Source of the DNA: Clostridium sp. BSD9I1 | GTDB lineage: Bacteria > Bacillota > Clostridia > Clostridiales > Clostridiaceae | Assembly: GCF_900185645.1 (NCBI RefSeq) | Contig: NZ_FYAM01000023.1 | Span: 434,001 to 498,000, forward strand | Length of the DNA stretch: 64,000 bases | Direction: 5' to 3' | Shown: positions 16,448-25,793 of the stretch, one piece after another | Layout: every line of letters begins with the position of its first letter | Numbering within the stretch: the stretch's first letter is position 1 | Position numbers and translations under genes: made by a program | The notes under the pieces: model-generated | The model's input: the letters and a program-made list of their open reading frames with translations, nothing else | Told to the model about the DNA's origin: nothing | The model's database searches: none

Positions 16448-19400
16448 GCATTTGTACAGCTAGCTTCCTTATACCAGCCTCCAAAAGTATAGTTAGTTCT
16501 TATTGGTGCTGATGGCTCTGTTATTTTGTCTCCTGAGTTTATATTTACTATATCGCTTACTGGACTTCCACTTTGTGAGTCAAAGCTTACTGTGTAGGTT
16601 TCTGCTGCATTTATAGTCATTGTATATATGTGTCTATCTGTTGCTGGTGGCACTGCACTATCTGTTACAGATACTGTAAAGCTAAATGCACCTGCACTAG
16701 TTGGAGTTCCTGTTAAGGTACCATCAGCTGCAAGACTTAGTCCTGCCGGCAATCTACCTGGAGTTACTGTATAGCTTTTTATTCCTACTCCTCCAGTAGA
16801 ATTAAAATTAAATCCACTGTAAGCTACTCCTACTGTTCCTGCTGGGGGATTTGTAGTTTCAATTGCCAATGCTGGAGCAGTTATATCTACTACTCTATAG
16901 GTTGTACCATTTTCTAAACCAGTTATATCTGTCACACCTGTTACAGATACTGGTGTGATGTTTCCTACAGTTCCTGTTGCATTCACATATTTTCCATTAT
17001 CGCTTCCACTGATAATTTGCACTGTATAAGTTTTAGATGCATCCAACCCTGTGATGGTTGCATTTCCTGCGATAGCTTCTGCTACAGAGCTTCCATCCAC
17101 AGTAACTACTGCTGGAGATTTAATATTGCCATTTGAAGAAGCTGATAAATAAGCATCTAAGAATAAAGATGTTGAATAACTCTTTGCTGTAACCTTATAA
17201 GTATATATTCCTGCACCACCACCGACGCCTGTAATGGCTGATGTAAAATCTACACCGCTAGCTGCACTCGCTGCTGGAACATTCACTGCTCCATTTAATA
17301 GCTTCCCATTCTTATAAAGCTGTACATCATAGAGTGCTGCATTTGCTACCGCTGTCCAATGTGCTACATCTCCAGTCCATGTGAGCCCTGTTACTGTTTC
17401 AAGCTTTGTTATATTTTGACTTCCTGAAGCTGTTGATTGTGGTCCATCTAAATAAGTAGATCCATTTCCCTTTGCTGTCACTTTAATAGTATATACTCCG
17501 GGTCCTCCTGACCTCATTTGTAGAATTATTGAACTTCCTGATTCCATTGTATCCGTTCCTTCCGAAGTTCCATCCCTAAACAATTCAACTTCGTAACTGG
17601 ATGTATTAGGTACGGCATTCCAGCTTATTATGCCTGAAGAAGAAAGTGCTACATTTTTTACCTGTGCTAGCTGAATTGTCCTAATGTTGTCATTTGAAGC
17701 AGATGATTCATCACTATCTGAAAATAAAGAACTTAAATAAGCCTTTGCTTTAACTTTATAGGTGTAAGTTCCAGCGTTGCTTACTGCAATAGTTGATGAA
17801 TAATCTACACCGCTAGCTACATTACCTGGTAATACAGTTACTACCCCATATAATTTAATTCCATTATTATATAGCTGTACTTCATAATATGCTACATTGG
17901 GTACTGCTGTCCAATGTGCTACATCTCCAGTCCATGTGATCCCTGTTACTGTTTCAAGCTTTTTTATAGTTTGACTTCCTGAAGCTGTTGATTGTGGTCC
18001 ATTAGTGTAAGTGGTTCCATTTCCCTTTGCTGTCACTTTAACAGTGTAAACACCAGCTCCTGCTGCTTTCATGTCTGAAAGACAATTATGACTTGTTGCA
18101 TCTATTGCATCTGCTGATTTTGTTACTGCTTTTCCTTGCTCTATACTACCCTTGTATAACTGTACTTCATAACCAGATGCATTAGCTACCTTGTCCCAAG
18201 TTGCTACACCTGAAGCAGAAAGTGCTACATTTTTTACCTGTGCTAATGGACTAGTTACAAGATTATCATTAGAAACTGCTGACTGAGCTGCATCCAAAAG
18301 CAAAACTCTGTCTCCCTTTGCTGTAACCTTATAAGTATATATTCCTGCACCACCACCGACGCCTATAATGGCTGATGTAAAATCTACACCGCTAGCTGCA
18401 CTCGCTGCTGGAACATTCACTGCTCCATTTAATCGATTCTCATTCTTATAAAGTTGTACATCATAACTTGCTGCATTGGGCACACTTGTCCAGTGTGCTA
18501 CATTTCCAGTCCATTTTAGCCCTGCATCTACTTTTGCTAGTTGAATTATAGTCTGACTTCCTGAAGCTTCTGATTGTGGTCCATCTGAGTAAATAGATCC
18601 CTCTCCCTCTACCTGTGCCCTTACTTTAACAGTGTAAACACCAGGTCCTCCTGACCTCATTTGTAAAATTACTGAACCTCCTGATGCCATTGGAGTGGTT
18701 CCTTTCGAAGTTCCATTCCAAAACAATTCAAGTTGGTACTTGGATGCATTAGGTACAGGATCCCAGGTTACTACGCCTGAAGGAGAAAGTGCTACATTTT
18801 TCACCTGTGCTAATGGAGTAGCTACAATATTATCATTAGAAGCTGCTGACTCATCTGCACTTGAAAATAAACTGTCTATATCAGCAAGTGCTGTAACCTT
18901 GTAAGTATATGTTCCTTTACCACCATCGATCCCTGTAATGTCTGATGTAAAATCAAAACCATTAGCTACCTGAAAGGGTAACAACATTGCTGGTAACCCT
19001 AATTTACTCCCATTTTTGTATAACTGCACAAAATAGCTTCCTGCATTTGGCACTGTTGCCCAGCGTGCTATATTTCCATCCCATGCTAGCCCTGTTACTG
19101 TTGCTAGCTTTGTTCTAGCTTCACCTACTGTTGCTGTCGTTTCGTCACTTACTGTGTTTGGCGCTAATATTGCTGTTACGGAAATCGTATCTCCTTCTTT
19201 TAATTCTAAGCTGTCAACTGTCCAATATCCACTTATCTTTACTGTTACTGGTGGCTTTGCTACACCATTTACGCTTAGTACTACTGTTGCTCCTGGCACT
19301 GCTGTTCCAACTAAACTTGTATCTCCTTCTCTTGGTGTCAATGTTATTACAGGTGTGTCTGTTTTCATATCTGCCGCAAAAGTTGCTCCTACACTTATGT

Positions 19401-19584
19401 TTTGAGTTACATTGCTATCTATTCTTGTAGTTGTATCAACTCCATCACTCAAGCCTGTAAAATGGTAGCCTGGATTTGCTAATGCCTTTACTGTTGTTAT
19501 TTGCATAATTAGCATAAACACCAATAGGAAAATTAAACTTCTTTTACCATTCAACAATAGCCGCCTATTTAGTCTTTTTTTCAT
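16423..19584 (-). CDS. N-terminal half of the large surface protein (signal peptide, Fn3-like repeats)
   Basis: 1053 codons starting at an ATG 10 nt after GGGAGG. Residues 1-37 are a signal peptide (RSLIFLLVFMLIMQIT). A bacterial Ig-like domain follows. Seven Fn3-like repeats then alternate two subtypes: 'TVTGLTWTGDVAHWTAVPNA' and 'LAQVKNVALSxSG'. Next comes a putative-Ig domain (AGTVGVAYSGFNF, LPAGLSLAADGTLTGTP) and an InlB-type repeat broken at NAWDF. The frame ends there: compared with the next repeat copy, one base is missing at about 16437-16442. Its ATG overlaps the stop of the zinc-finger gene upstream (ATGA). It is exported and, with the CWB2 half, would be wall-anchored. Adhesion is a guess from architecture. 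Confidence 0.8.
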   Translation of the reverse strand: MKKRLNRRLLLNGKRSLIFLLVFMLIMQITTVKALANPGYHFTGLSDGVDTTTRIDSNVTQNISVGATFAADMKTDTPVITLTPREGDTSLVGTAVPGATVVLSVNGVAKPPVTVKISGYWTVDSLELKEGDTISVTAILAPNTVSDETTATVGEARTKLATVTGLAWDGNIARWATVPNAGSYFVQLYKNGSKLGLPAMLLPFQVANGFDFTSDITGIDGGKGTYTYKVTALADIDSLFSSADESAASNDNIVATPLAQVKNVALSPSGVVTWDPVPNASKYQLELFWNGTSKGTTPMASGGSVILQMRSGGPGVYTVKVRAQVEGEGSIYSDGPQSEASGSQTIIQLAKVDAGLKWTGNVAHWTSVPNAASYDVQLYKNENRLNGAVNVPAASAASGVDFTSAIIGVGGGAGIYTYKVTAKGDRVLLLDAAQSAVSNDNLVTSPLAQVKNVALSASGVATWDKVANASGYEVQLYKGSIEQGKAVTKSADAIDATSHNCLSDMKAAGAGVYTVKVTAKGNGTTYTNGPQSTASGSQTIKKLETVTGITWTGDVAHWTAVPNVAYYEVQLYNNGIKLYGVVTVLPGNVASGVDYSSTIAVSNAGTYTYKVKAKAYLSSLFSDSDESSASNDNIRTIQLAQVKNVALSSSGIISWNAVPNTSSYEVELFRDGTSEGTDTMESGSSIILQMRSGGPGVYTIKVTAKGNGSTYLDGPQSTASGSQNITKLETVTGLTWTGDVAHWTAVANAALYDVQLYKNGKLLNGAVNVPAASAASGVDFTSAITGVGGGAGIYTYKVTAKSYSTSLFLDAYLSASSNGNIKSPAVVTVDGSSVAEAIAGNATITGLDASKTYTVQIISGSDNGKYVNATGTVGNITPVSVTGVTDITGLENGTTYRVVDITAPALAIETTNPPAGTVGVAYSGFNFNSTGGVGIKSYTVTPGRLPAGLSLAADGTLTGTPTSAGAFSFTVSVTDSAVPPATDRHIYTMTINAAETYTVSFDSQSGSPVSDIVNINSGDKITEPSAPIRTNYTFGGWYKEASCTNAWDFRQIQ

Positions 19585-19760
19585 AGGATCTGTTCCTCCC
19601 TAATTCGCAAAGTTGGTTTTTCTTGTTCCAGAAGTTTCTGCAACCTTTGAGTTTCTTCTTTAGTCGCAGAACGAATATGTTTTTTTTCACAGGAGGGGCA
19701 TTCATTTACCTCTCCTGTCCGGCAAAATAAAAAGCTGCAGTCCTCGCAGGCGTAAGTCAT
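19581..19760 (-). CDS. Small zinc-ribbon protein
   Basis: A 59-residue protein with two Cys pairs (CEDC and, after 14 residues, CPSC) forming a probable zinc ribbon, followed by a charged helix (ATKEETQRLQKLLEQEK). The start at 19760 is chosen because AAAGGAGAGGAGG lies just before it; two upstream ATGs lack a site. Its stop overlaps the surface-protein ATG by ATGA, giving likely translational coupling. It is the last gene of the run lemA-DUF2207-SHOCT-zinc ribbon. Base composition is like those genes, not like the surface gene downstream. Confidence 0.7.
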   Translation of the reverse strand: MTYACEDCSFLFCRTGEVNECPSCEKKHIRSATKEETQRLQKLLEQEKPTLRIREEQIL

Positions 19761-19798
19761 GCCCTCCTCTCCTTTCCCCATGGATATGGCAGTTTTCT

Positions 19799-20701
19799 TC
19801 AAATTCCAAGCAGGAGCTTTTTCTTTGCTTCAAATTCCTGCTGAGAAATGATGCCGTCCTCCATGAGCGCCTTGTATTTCTTGATTTCCTCAATGGCATC
19901 TGTAGGAGGAGCCATGGTTGCATGTACCACCCCCGACGTACCGTGACCGATGGACTGCTCTGTTGAACTGGGAAAGGCAACCGTCTTGAATGCTTCCACC
20001 AGCTTTTCAATTTCCTCAATGCTACGCTGATACGAGCGGATGTAGTCATTCACATCCGGGAGGTTATTATCAAATCGTGGACCGTCCATGTCGCATTTAA
20101 TCACCGTCCAGTAGGGATGGTCAAAATGCAGCTCAACGTTAAACGCCTGAAAGGGCTCTGGTACATCAAAATACTGCACCGGTGCTGACCCGTTTTGCTT
20201 GCCGTCATCCAGCTTGTCAATGGCACGGGCCATTTGTCTGTTCATCATAAACTGGGCGATTTGAGGCGCCATAGCCATAGCGCGCTCCGGCACAGTGCTT
20301 GTATAGCGGCGTATACCCTCCGCTGAACCATCAAACAAGGGGATATTGTCCTCTTTAATGGTAAATGATTTCAGCTGTTTGCCCTCAAATACGGTTTTGT
20401 CAGGGTTTTTGCTCATGCAGAACAGCTTATTCTGGTGATCAAAGATGATTTTAGTATCCCAAAGACCGAAGTCAACTCGTTCAGAAATCACGAATTTATC
20501 TTTCAGCAGCTGGTTTTGATCGTAAAATGCTAAATATTCCTTGAACTCCTGCATCGTAAGATGGTTTTCCTTGTCGCTTTCCATATCAATCTTGTTGTAG
20601 CAAGTGTCACAGATGTATTCGCCCTCGATTTTCGATGGCAGAAACCATGAAATCTTGCCGCCGCAGATGGGGCAAGGTGGTTTTTTAGAAAATAAGCCCA
20701 T
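19799..20701 (-). CDS. Zinc-ribbon / SHOCT-domain protein
   Basis: A 300-residue soluble protein. The N-terminus has a four-Cys zinc ribbon (PCPICGG and ICDTCYNK), a layout seen in DUF4428-type proteins. The middle (about residues 60-215) is beta-rich and ends in a stretch predicting binding of a partner (FNVELHFDHPYWTVIKCDMD). The C-terminus (IEEIKKYKALMEDGIISQQE, then FEAKKKLLLG) is a SHOCT domain, a short helical module common beside membrane and secretion-related domains. The start is the ATG at 20701, 7 nt after GGAGG. It lies 28 nt downstream of the DUF2207 gene in the same transcript. The function is unknown. Confidence 0.75.
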   Translation of the reverse strand: MGLFSKKPPCPICGGKISWFLPSKIEGEYICDTCYNKIDMESDKENHLTMQEFKEYLAFYDQNQLLKDKFVISERVDFGLWDTKIIFDHQNKLFCMSKNPDKTVFEGKQLKSFTIKEDNIPLFDGSAEGIRRYTSTVPERAMAMAPQIAQFMMNRQMARAIDKLDDGKQNGSAPVQYFDVPEPFQAFNVELHFDHPYWTVIKCDMDGPRFDNNLPDVNDYIRSYQRSIEEIEKLVEAFKTVAFPSSTEQSIGHGTSGVVHATMAPPTDAIEEIKKYKALMEDGIISQQEFEAKKKLLLGI

Positions 20702-20729
20702 ATTAATTTCCTCCATATCTTATCAATCA

Positions 20730-22424
20730 TTATCTTGTTCCGCCGCCCGAACCGCCACCGATTGAGCCTCCGCCTCCTCCAAGGGAAGCAAATCCTCCTC
20801 CTCCCCCGCTGCGCTTTTCCTGCTGGCGCTGCTCTTCCGCTTTTTCCATATTGCTGTAAAGCAAATAGTGATAGGAGTAGACGGTAATCATTCTTTGGCT
20901 GTACTCGGTCAGCTCGGAAGAAAGCATCGGATATAACGCTTTCATTTGCTCTGCCACCTGATCGGCTATGCCAAAAAGCATGGCATAGGACAGCAGCTCC
21001 CGCCAAATGAGCATTTCCTTGACACCTCTCTCTGAAACCAGTGAAAAATCCGTCAGATATCGTTTGAGCCCCATCAGCTCGCCCAGCTCCCGTTCCCCAG
21101 CTGGCGTCAGGTCGGTAAGTTTAGCAGAAATATTCCATCGTTTTAGACAATGCTTTTGATTCAAATATGCTCTTCCTGCACTGTCATGCTTTTCAATGTA
21201 GGCACGAAGCAGCCTATCATTTTGATTTGCAAAGCGTTCCAGCTCCTTTGCTTGCAAGATACCATCTGAACCGGCAGCACCCTCCAACACCGTGTAAAGG
21301 TACTCATCATACTCGTTCATTTTGTCATGATGGCTGCTCATAAGCCGCAGACTGACCCTTTCTTCGCTCTTGCCCATGAATCCGGCTTCCTGGGTTTCCA
21401 CAGGTGAAAGGCAGCCTAGCTGAATCAGCCGCAACATCCCCGTGGCCAGGATCGCACCATCCTCACAAACATCAAAAATTCTCCCCAGTGCATAGGTGGC
21501 ACTCAGATTACCGTTGTTGGGAATATCCCTGAAATACCCGAACTTCTCTGCGAATCTTTGCCGTTTTTTCTCTGAGCTTTTCTTTTTTATCCTGCGAATC
21601 CAAATAATCAGGCCGATGGGAATTCCAATGGAAAGCAGTATCACGGTAAGTGCTTCAAATGTAGATACGTCTTCCACGTTGGAGCCGATGTTATCATAAT
21701 CGCTGCCCGAAAAGGCTTTTTCCCTCACTTCTTGAAATCTCCCAGATTTCTGCAGTGAGGGTGACAGGATTCCCTTATCCAGAGCAAACAATACCGTTAC
21801 ATGATTTCCCGCGGAGAGTGGGGTATCTGTGCTGGCAACGATACTTCCATTCTCAAACACCACATCGCCCACGAAACCAAATCCCCATATATCGGCGGTT
21901 TCATCGGTGATGGGCGTGCCATCCGCAAGCCGTATTTGAACCGTTACATCGGTAGGAGTTGTATTCATTCCGTCATTGACAAATCGGAAGTTTACGCCAT
22001 CTCTGTCGCTGTAGTTACCTACCACGTTATCCAGCTTATAGGTAATGGTATAGCGATTTTGGCCATATCGGCTGATGCCGAAGCAGATTTCATAACCTCT
22101 GTCCGTATAATGAATCCCGCATTTTCCTGCCTTTTCTTCAAAGCTCCAGTCAATGTTCCAATCCGGCACCGTCTCATAGATACCGTTTTGGTCGGATACC
22201 GTAAGCTGGCTTATGGTCAGGTAATCTGGCGCATTCATTGGAATGTAGCTTTCTGTTCCTTCCTCAAATCTCCCTAACCAGCTCTGCGTGATACGCATGG
22301 AGCCATCCTCATAAATGACAGCCTGAATATCCATGGTATCCACATGATTCGCTGCAAAAGCCGGGAGAGGGAGAGCAAATAGCAGGACAAAGCATAGAAT
22401 CAGGCTGTGCACTCTTTTGCGCAT
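20730..22424 (-). CDS. DUF2207-family membrane protein with extracytoplasmic N-terminal domain
   Basis: A 564-residue protein with an N-terminal signal peptide (LILCFVLLFALPLPAFA), an exported domain of about 220 residues typical of DUF2207 (DIQAVIYEDGSMRITQSW near its start), one strong membrane helix (LTVILLSIGIPIGLIIWI, about residue 260), a basic stop-transfer (RRIKKKSSEKKRQR) and a long cytoplasmic part. It ends in a Gly-rich tail (SGGGGGFASLGGGGG) like many DUF2207 proteins. DUF2207 and LemA genes are frequent neighbours, as here (8-nt gap). The start at 22424 follows GAGGTG; an in-frame ATG at 22436 overlaps the lemA stop. G+C is visibly higher than the flanking chromosome. Confidence 0.82.
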   Translation of the reverse strand: MRKRVHSLILCFVLLFALPLPAFAANHVDTMDIQAVIYEDGSMRITQSWLGRFEEGTESYIPMNAPDYLTISQLTVSDQNGIYETVPDWNIDWSFEEKAGKCGIHYTDRGYEICFGISRYGQNRYTITYKLDNVVGNYSDRDGVNFRFVNDGMNTTPTDVTVQIRLADGTPITDETADIWGFGFVGDVVFENGSIVASTDTPLSAGNHVTVLFALDKGILSPSLQKSGRFQEVREKAFSGSDYDNIGSNVEDVSTFEALTVILLSIGIPIGLIIWIRRIKKKSSEKKRQRFAEKFGYFRDIPNNGNLSATYALGRIFDVCEDGAILATGMLRLIQLGCLSPVETQEAGFMGKSEERVSLRLMSSHHDKMNEYDEYLYTVLEGAAGSDGILQAKELERFANQNDRLLRAYIEKHDSAGRAYLNQKHCLKRWNISAKLTDLTPAGERELGELMGLKRYLTDFSLVSERGVKEMLIWRELLSYAMLFGIADQVAEQMKALYPMLSSELTEYSQRMITVYSYHYLLYSNMEKAEEQRQQEKRSGGGGGFASLGGGGGSIGGGSGGGTR

Positions 22425-22432
22425 AGAGCACC

Positions 22433-22978
22433 TCATTTCATGCTTGGCATATCTGACTTGCCTGCCTGCTCCTCTAGATAGTCTCTTTTCCTAAAACCTA
22501 ACATCCCAGCAATCATGGAGACCGGGAACATTCGGATTTCACGGTTCAGCTTCGTCACGCTATCGTTATAAATCAGGCGACTGGTGCGCACCATGTTTTC
22601 AAAGATTTGCACCGCGTCCATGGTTTTGATATACGTTTGGTTTGCCTTTAATTCTGGGTATTGCTCCGTTACCATGGCAATTCTGCCTAAGGCTTCTGAA
22701 ATAACTCCTTCTTGGTGGAGCACATCATCCGGTGTAGATTTTGCCGTAATCACGCTTCTTCTGGATTTGATCGTCTCAATTAGCGTTTCGCTTTCGTGCT
22801 TAGCATAGCCCTTTGTCAAATCCAAAAGGGCAATCAGGGCATCAAAGCGGCTTGACAGCTGCACCCCGATCTGACTCATGGCATTGCTTGTATTCTCATC
22901 AAGCACGACCAGTTTCCGCTGCGTTGAGATTGTCCATAGAACAATAACCGCAGCAATTGCGATGAAAGTTGGTAACAT
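22433..22978 (-). CDS. lemA: LemA family protein
   Basis: A 181-residue protein with an N-terminal membrane helix (TFIAIAAVIVLWTIS) and a long four-helix-bundle region with the family stretches RFDALIALLDLTKGYAKHE, VTEQYPELKANQTY and RLIYNDSVTKLNREIRMFP. It has the normal LemA topology: short outside end, helical domain in the cytoplasm. The start is at the ATG following AGGAGG, as in the chimeric copy at 13110. It is the first gene of the operon lemA-DUF2207-SHOCT-zinc ribbon and lies downstream of copy B of the shared upstream element. The molecular role of LemA is not established. Confidence 0.88.
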   Translation of the reverse strand: MLPTFIAIAAVIVLWTISTQRKLVVLDENTSNAMSQIGVQLSSRFDALIALLDLTKGYAKHESETLIETIKSRRSVITAKSTPDDVLHQEGVISEALGRIAMVTEQYPELKANQTYIKTMDAVQIFENMVRTSRLIYNDSVTKLNREIRMFPVSMIAGMLGFRKRDYLEEQAGKSDMPSMK

Positions 22979-23133
22979 AATATAATCCTCCTTGTCCATT
23001 TTGGGAATTGGCAGACAGAGCATAGTTTTGTCCGCCTGCCAATTTCGTTGATTGTTTGCCAGTCAATTTAACCCTATTTTCATTTCAAATTCTCCATTTT
23101 CTATTGGGTGGTATATATGGAACATTGCTTGAG

Positions 23134-23215
23134 TTCAGTCTATCAAAAATTCCCCTCAAAAACCGTCCGCTGCATAAAACATGATTTTTGGGACATGAAT
23201 CATGTTTTTGGATAT
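23134..23215 (-). promoter_or_regulatory. Shared upstream element, copy B
   Basis: TTCAGTCTATCAAAAATTCC and the following sequence, including CTGCATAAAACATG and an ACATGAATCATG palindrome-like part, match copies A and C. It lies about 155-235 nt upstream of lemA on the same strand. The DNA between it and lemA corresponds to where the lipoprotein lies in the other copy, but no lipoprotein frame is left here. Confidence 0.5.
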
Positions 23216-23225
23216 TAAAAATGTT

Positions 23226-23259
23226 TTACGCCGCCGAACAATACAAGCTGGCGGCGTAA
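23226..23259 (-). terminator. Terminator of the Ig-like/SLH-like secreted protein gene
   Basis: TTACGCCGCC pairs perfectly with GGCGGCGTAA across 14 nt and is followed on the minus strand by AAACATTTTT. It begins 15 nt after the stop codon. Confidence 0.8.
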
Positions 23260-23273
23260 CTGGCCCGGAATGG

Positions 23274-25613
23274 TCATTTGGTTATGGTGATCCAATAGAT
23301 TTCTTCAGTAATACCTTCGTACTGTATTTCAATCAATTTCCTTCCAGCGCTGGTAAACGGAATTGGATGTCCTTGCTTTAGTTCAACAAATTTCACGCCA
23401 TCCTCCGAATAACGAAAGGTGAGTTTATTGGTAATATTTGTTGATTTGTCATCAATACGATTAAGCCCGAGTTTATTATAAACTGTACTCACCCCGGTGA
23501 CGTCAAAGTTTTCGCCAACATTGAAGGTGGTTTTTGTGGGGAATGTCTCTACTCTAAATCCTGACGATAAACGAGGTGTAGCCAGCTCATCCTTTTCGGT
23601 CACCTGGGGCTTTATAACCGTCTCACCTGCGGAATTGCCAGTCACGGTAATAAAGTATCTCGCCACAAGCGTTAAAAGGCCATTTCCAATGTCTCCTTTT
23701 ATTTCAATTAACTTTGTTCCGGCGGTCTGGAACTGACGGCCTTGGGTCAGCTTAACGCCATCTGAGGTATAAAACCCGAAATCCAAGAGTTCTGTTATTT
23801 TACCTCCATTATTATCATCCTTATACACCATCTTAAACCCGGTGCTGTCAAAGCCCTCACCTATCTTGTAGATGGTTTTTGTGGGATATGACAGTAGATT
23901 CCTTCCGTGCATGAGCTTTGTCGCCACGGTAGGCGTGTTGGAATTTACTCCATGCACCATATAGAAGTTGAACTCGGTGTTGTACGGATAATTGCCGTCG
24001 TAGCTATTTCTATATTTATTTTCACTATACCATGTAATGATGTGGGTACCGTCCTTCTTGCTTTGACCTGAAGCATTCAGGTACTGGTCATAAAAGCCGG
24101 GAACTTTTATATTAGCTGTCTTTGCCAGGTCGTTCGCTCCGCTATCAATCCACCACAGAAATTCTGCGTCCCGGGTGATCAGACGACTGCCATTTGACGG
24201 AAGTCCTTCGATAGCGAGATATTTGCCGTCCTCAGTTTGAATGGTAAACAGCTTCATAGGGATAATAAATGCAGCATTTTTGGGGTCGATTGCTGGAATG
24301 GTTTTTTTGTAGTTGACTTTGAATTTTTGCATTCTTGTGCTGGAAAGCTCCCCCTTACTGTCAGCACCTATTACAACGTGGGGTTGACTAGGATATTTCC
24401 CCATAGATACATCCATAACAAAAACACCTGAGTCAATCAAGGTGGCCCCTTTCTGAGCCCCGCGCACTAGCCAATACTTCTCATCATTCCAGCATATGGC
24501 GGCGTCGCATATGATTCTAGCCTGTTCCATGGTGATTTTTGCACCCGCACTCGTGTCGCCCCCGACTGCAAATTTCACAATGTCAGCTTTAGTGAGTACC
24601 CCAAGGTTTCCATCATATCTATATTTGTCTATATAGGCCGAGAGCTTGATGAGGGCTTCAGTAAACTCCCCATAGGTAACGCTCTCTGCTGCGTTAAATT
24701 TTCCACCTCCCGGAATTATACCCATATCTGCAAGAAAATAAGCAAGTGCGCCTATATTTCTGCCGCCGATCATTTCGTTAAATTTTATGTCGATGAACTG
24801 CTCTTTTTTGTAAAATGGCATATCGTCGCTATATGGCTCATTTCCTCCCCAAACGCTTCCAAAAATCAGGTAGACCATATCCGCGCGAGTGATAGGCTTT
24901 GTCCAGTCGTTTGCCGCATTAGGCCACATGTCCTTCGTTCCGATATAGCCATTGTAGTATGCTAGCCGTTCTTTTGCCCAAGGGGAACACACGATACTCG
25001 GCTCATTCACTTTTGAAACTTTCGCCTGAAAAATGTAACAGTCGCGGCCGCTATACTTCACTTTTAACCATGTCCCATCGCTGGCCGTCGCTTCCAAAAC
25101 CGTACCGTAAGGGATTTCCCCTTGAATGGCACCGCCCAGGGACAGGCGATACGGTACATTCCAATTATTCCATAAATCGGGGGTAGTGACGCTCTCGTGC
25201 GACTCCGGATTGCGTTTATCCACCTTGTACAGCTTCAGTCCTTCCATTGGTACCATAGTGTCGGTCGCAGTGGCAGAGCCGTCAGTCACGGTAACTGTAT
25301 ATTCTGCTACCTTCTTTCCTCCATACCGTAGTTCAACCACCTTTGTTCCAGCGGTGGTGAATGGACGACCTTGCGTCAGTTCCACTGTCTTAGAGGTATA
25401 AAAGGTAATTTTTCCATTAACGTTCGTTTCTTTGCCATTGGCATTATTCACCGCGTTAAGTCCGATTGTATCAAAGCCCTCGCCAAGCTTGTAGGTTCTT
25501 TTTGTGGGGTATGACAGTATTTTCACCCCCGGGGTGGCCGCCATTGCCGAAATCGGCAGCAGTGTCAATATTATGCATATGACGAGCAGGATGCTCATAA
25601 ATCGCTTTTTCAT
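23274..25613 (-). CDS. Secreted Ig-like, SH3-like and SLH-like multidomain protein
   Basis: A 779-residue exported protein: signal peptide (MSILLVICIILTLLP...AMA, about residues 1-25), then an Ig-like repeat of the 'YPTKRTYKLGEGFDTIGLNA' type ending 'YTVTV', an SH3b-like segment (GTVLEATASDGTWLKVKY), and SLH-like text (WTKPITRADMVYLIFG; SVTYGEFTEALIKLSAYI). A beta-trefoil/ricin-like segment follows (KLFTIQTEDGKYLAIEG), then two more Ig-like repeats (YPTKTIYKIGEGFDSTGF; FPTKTTFNVGENFDVTGV). No LPXTG or CWB2 anchor is present; SLH-like units may bind the wall. It is divergent from the LytTR response regulator gene, with copy C of the shared element between them, so control by that regulator is plausible. 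Confidence 0.78.
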   Translation of the reverse strand: MKKRFMSILLVICIILTLLPISAMAATPGVKILSYPTKRTYKLGEGFDTIGLNAVNNANGKETNVNGKITFYTSKTVELTQGRPFTTAGTKVVELRYGGKKVAEYTVTVTDGSATATDTMVPMEGLKLYKVDKRNPESHESVTTPDLWNNWNVPYRLSLGGAIQGEIPYGTVLEATASDGTWLKVKYSGRDCYIFQAKVSKVNEPSIVCSPWAKERLAYYNGYIGTKDMWPNAANDWTKPITRADMVYLIFGSVWGGNEPYSDDMPFYKKEQFIDIKFNEMIGGRNIGALAYFLADMGIIPGGGKFNAAESVTYGEFTEALIKLSAYIDKYRYDGNLGVLTKADIVKFAVGGDTSAGAKITMEQARIICDAAICWNDEKYWLVRGAQKGATLIDSGVFVMDVSMGKYPSQPHVVIGADSKGELSSTRMQKFKVNYKKTIPAIDPKNAAFIIPMKLFTIQTEDGKYLAIEGLPSNGSRLITRDAEFLWWIDSGANDLAKTANIKVPGFYDQYLNASGQSKKDGTHIITWYSENKYRNSYDGNYPYNTEFNFYMVHGVNSNTPTVATKLMHGRNLLSYPTKTIYKIGEGFDSTGFKMVYKDDNNGGKITELLDFGFYTSDGVKLTQGRQFQTAGTKLIEIKGDIGNGLLTLVARYFITVTGNSAGETVIKPQVTEKDELATPRLSSGFRVETFPTKTTFNVGENFDVTGVSTVYNKLGLNRIDDKSTNITNKLTFRYSEDGVKFVELKQGHPIPFTSAGRKLIEIQYEGITEEIYWITITK

Positions 25614-25649
25614 AATGTTGCTCCTCCTTTAGAAATTTTGATTCACATC

Positions 25650-25733
25650 TTCAATCTATCAGAAATTTCTCCCAAAAAACGTCTGCTGCATGAAACATGA
25701 TTTTTTCAACATGAATCATAGTTACGGATATTC
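25650..25733. promoter_or_regulatory. Shared upstream element, copy C, in the divergent promoter region
   Basis: TTCAATCTATCAGAAATTTC, GCTGCATGAAACATGA and ACATGAATCAT match copies A and B. It lies between the divergently transcribed Ig-like protein gene and response regulator gene. LytTR regulators bind pairs of short direct repeats, and this block is the only sequence common to all three sites. Confidence 0.5.
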
Positions 25734-25793
25734 GACTTTTATGGTAAAATTATCATGTATAAATGGAATAATAAAGAAACGGAGAGGATTCTT

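Noticed and set aside
16423-19584. CRISPR-like repeats in the surface gene
   Set aside because: The repeats are long, imperfect, in frame and encode Fn3-like domains.
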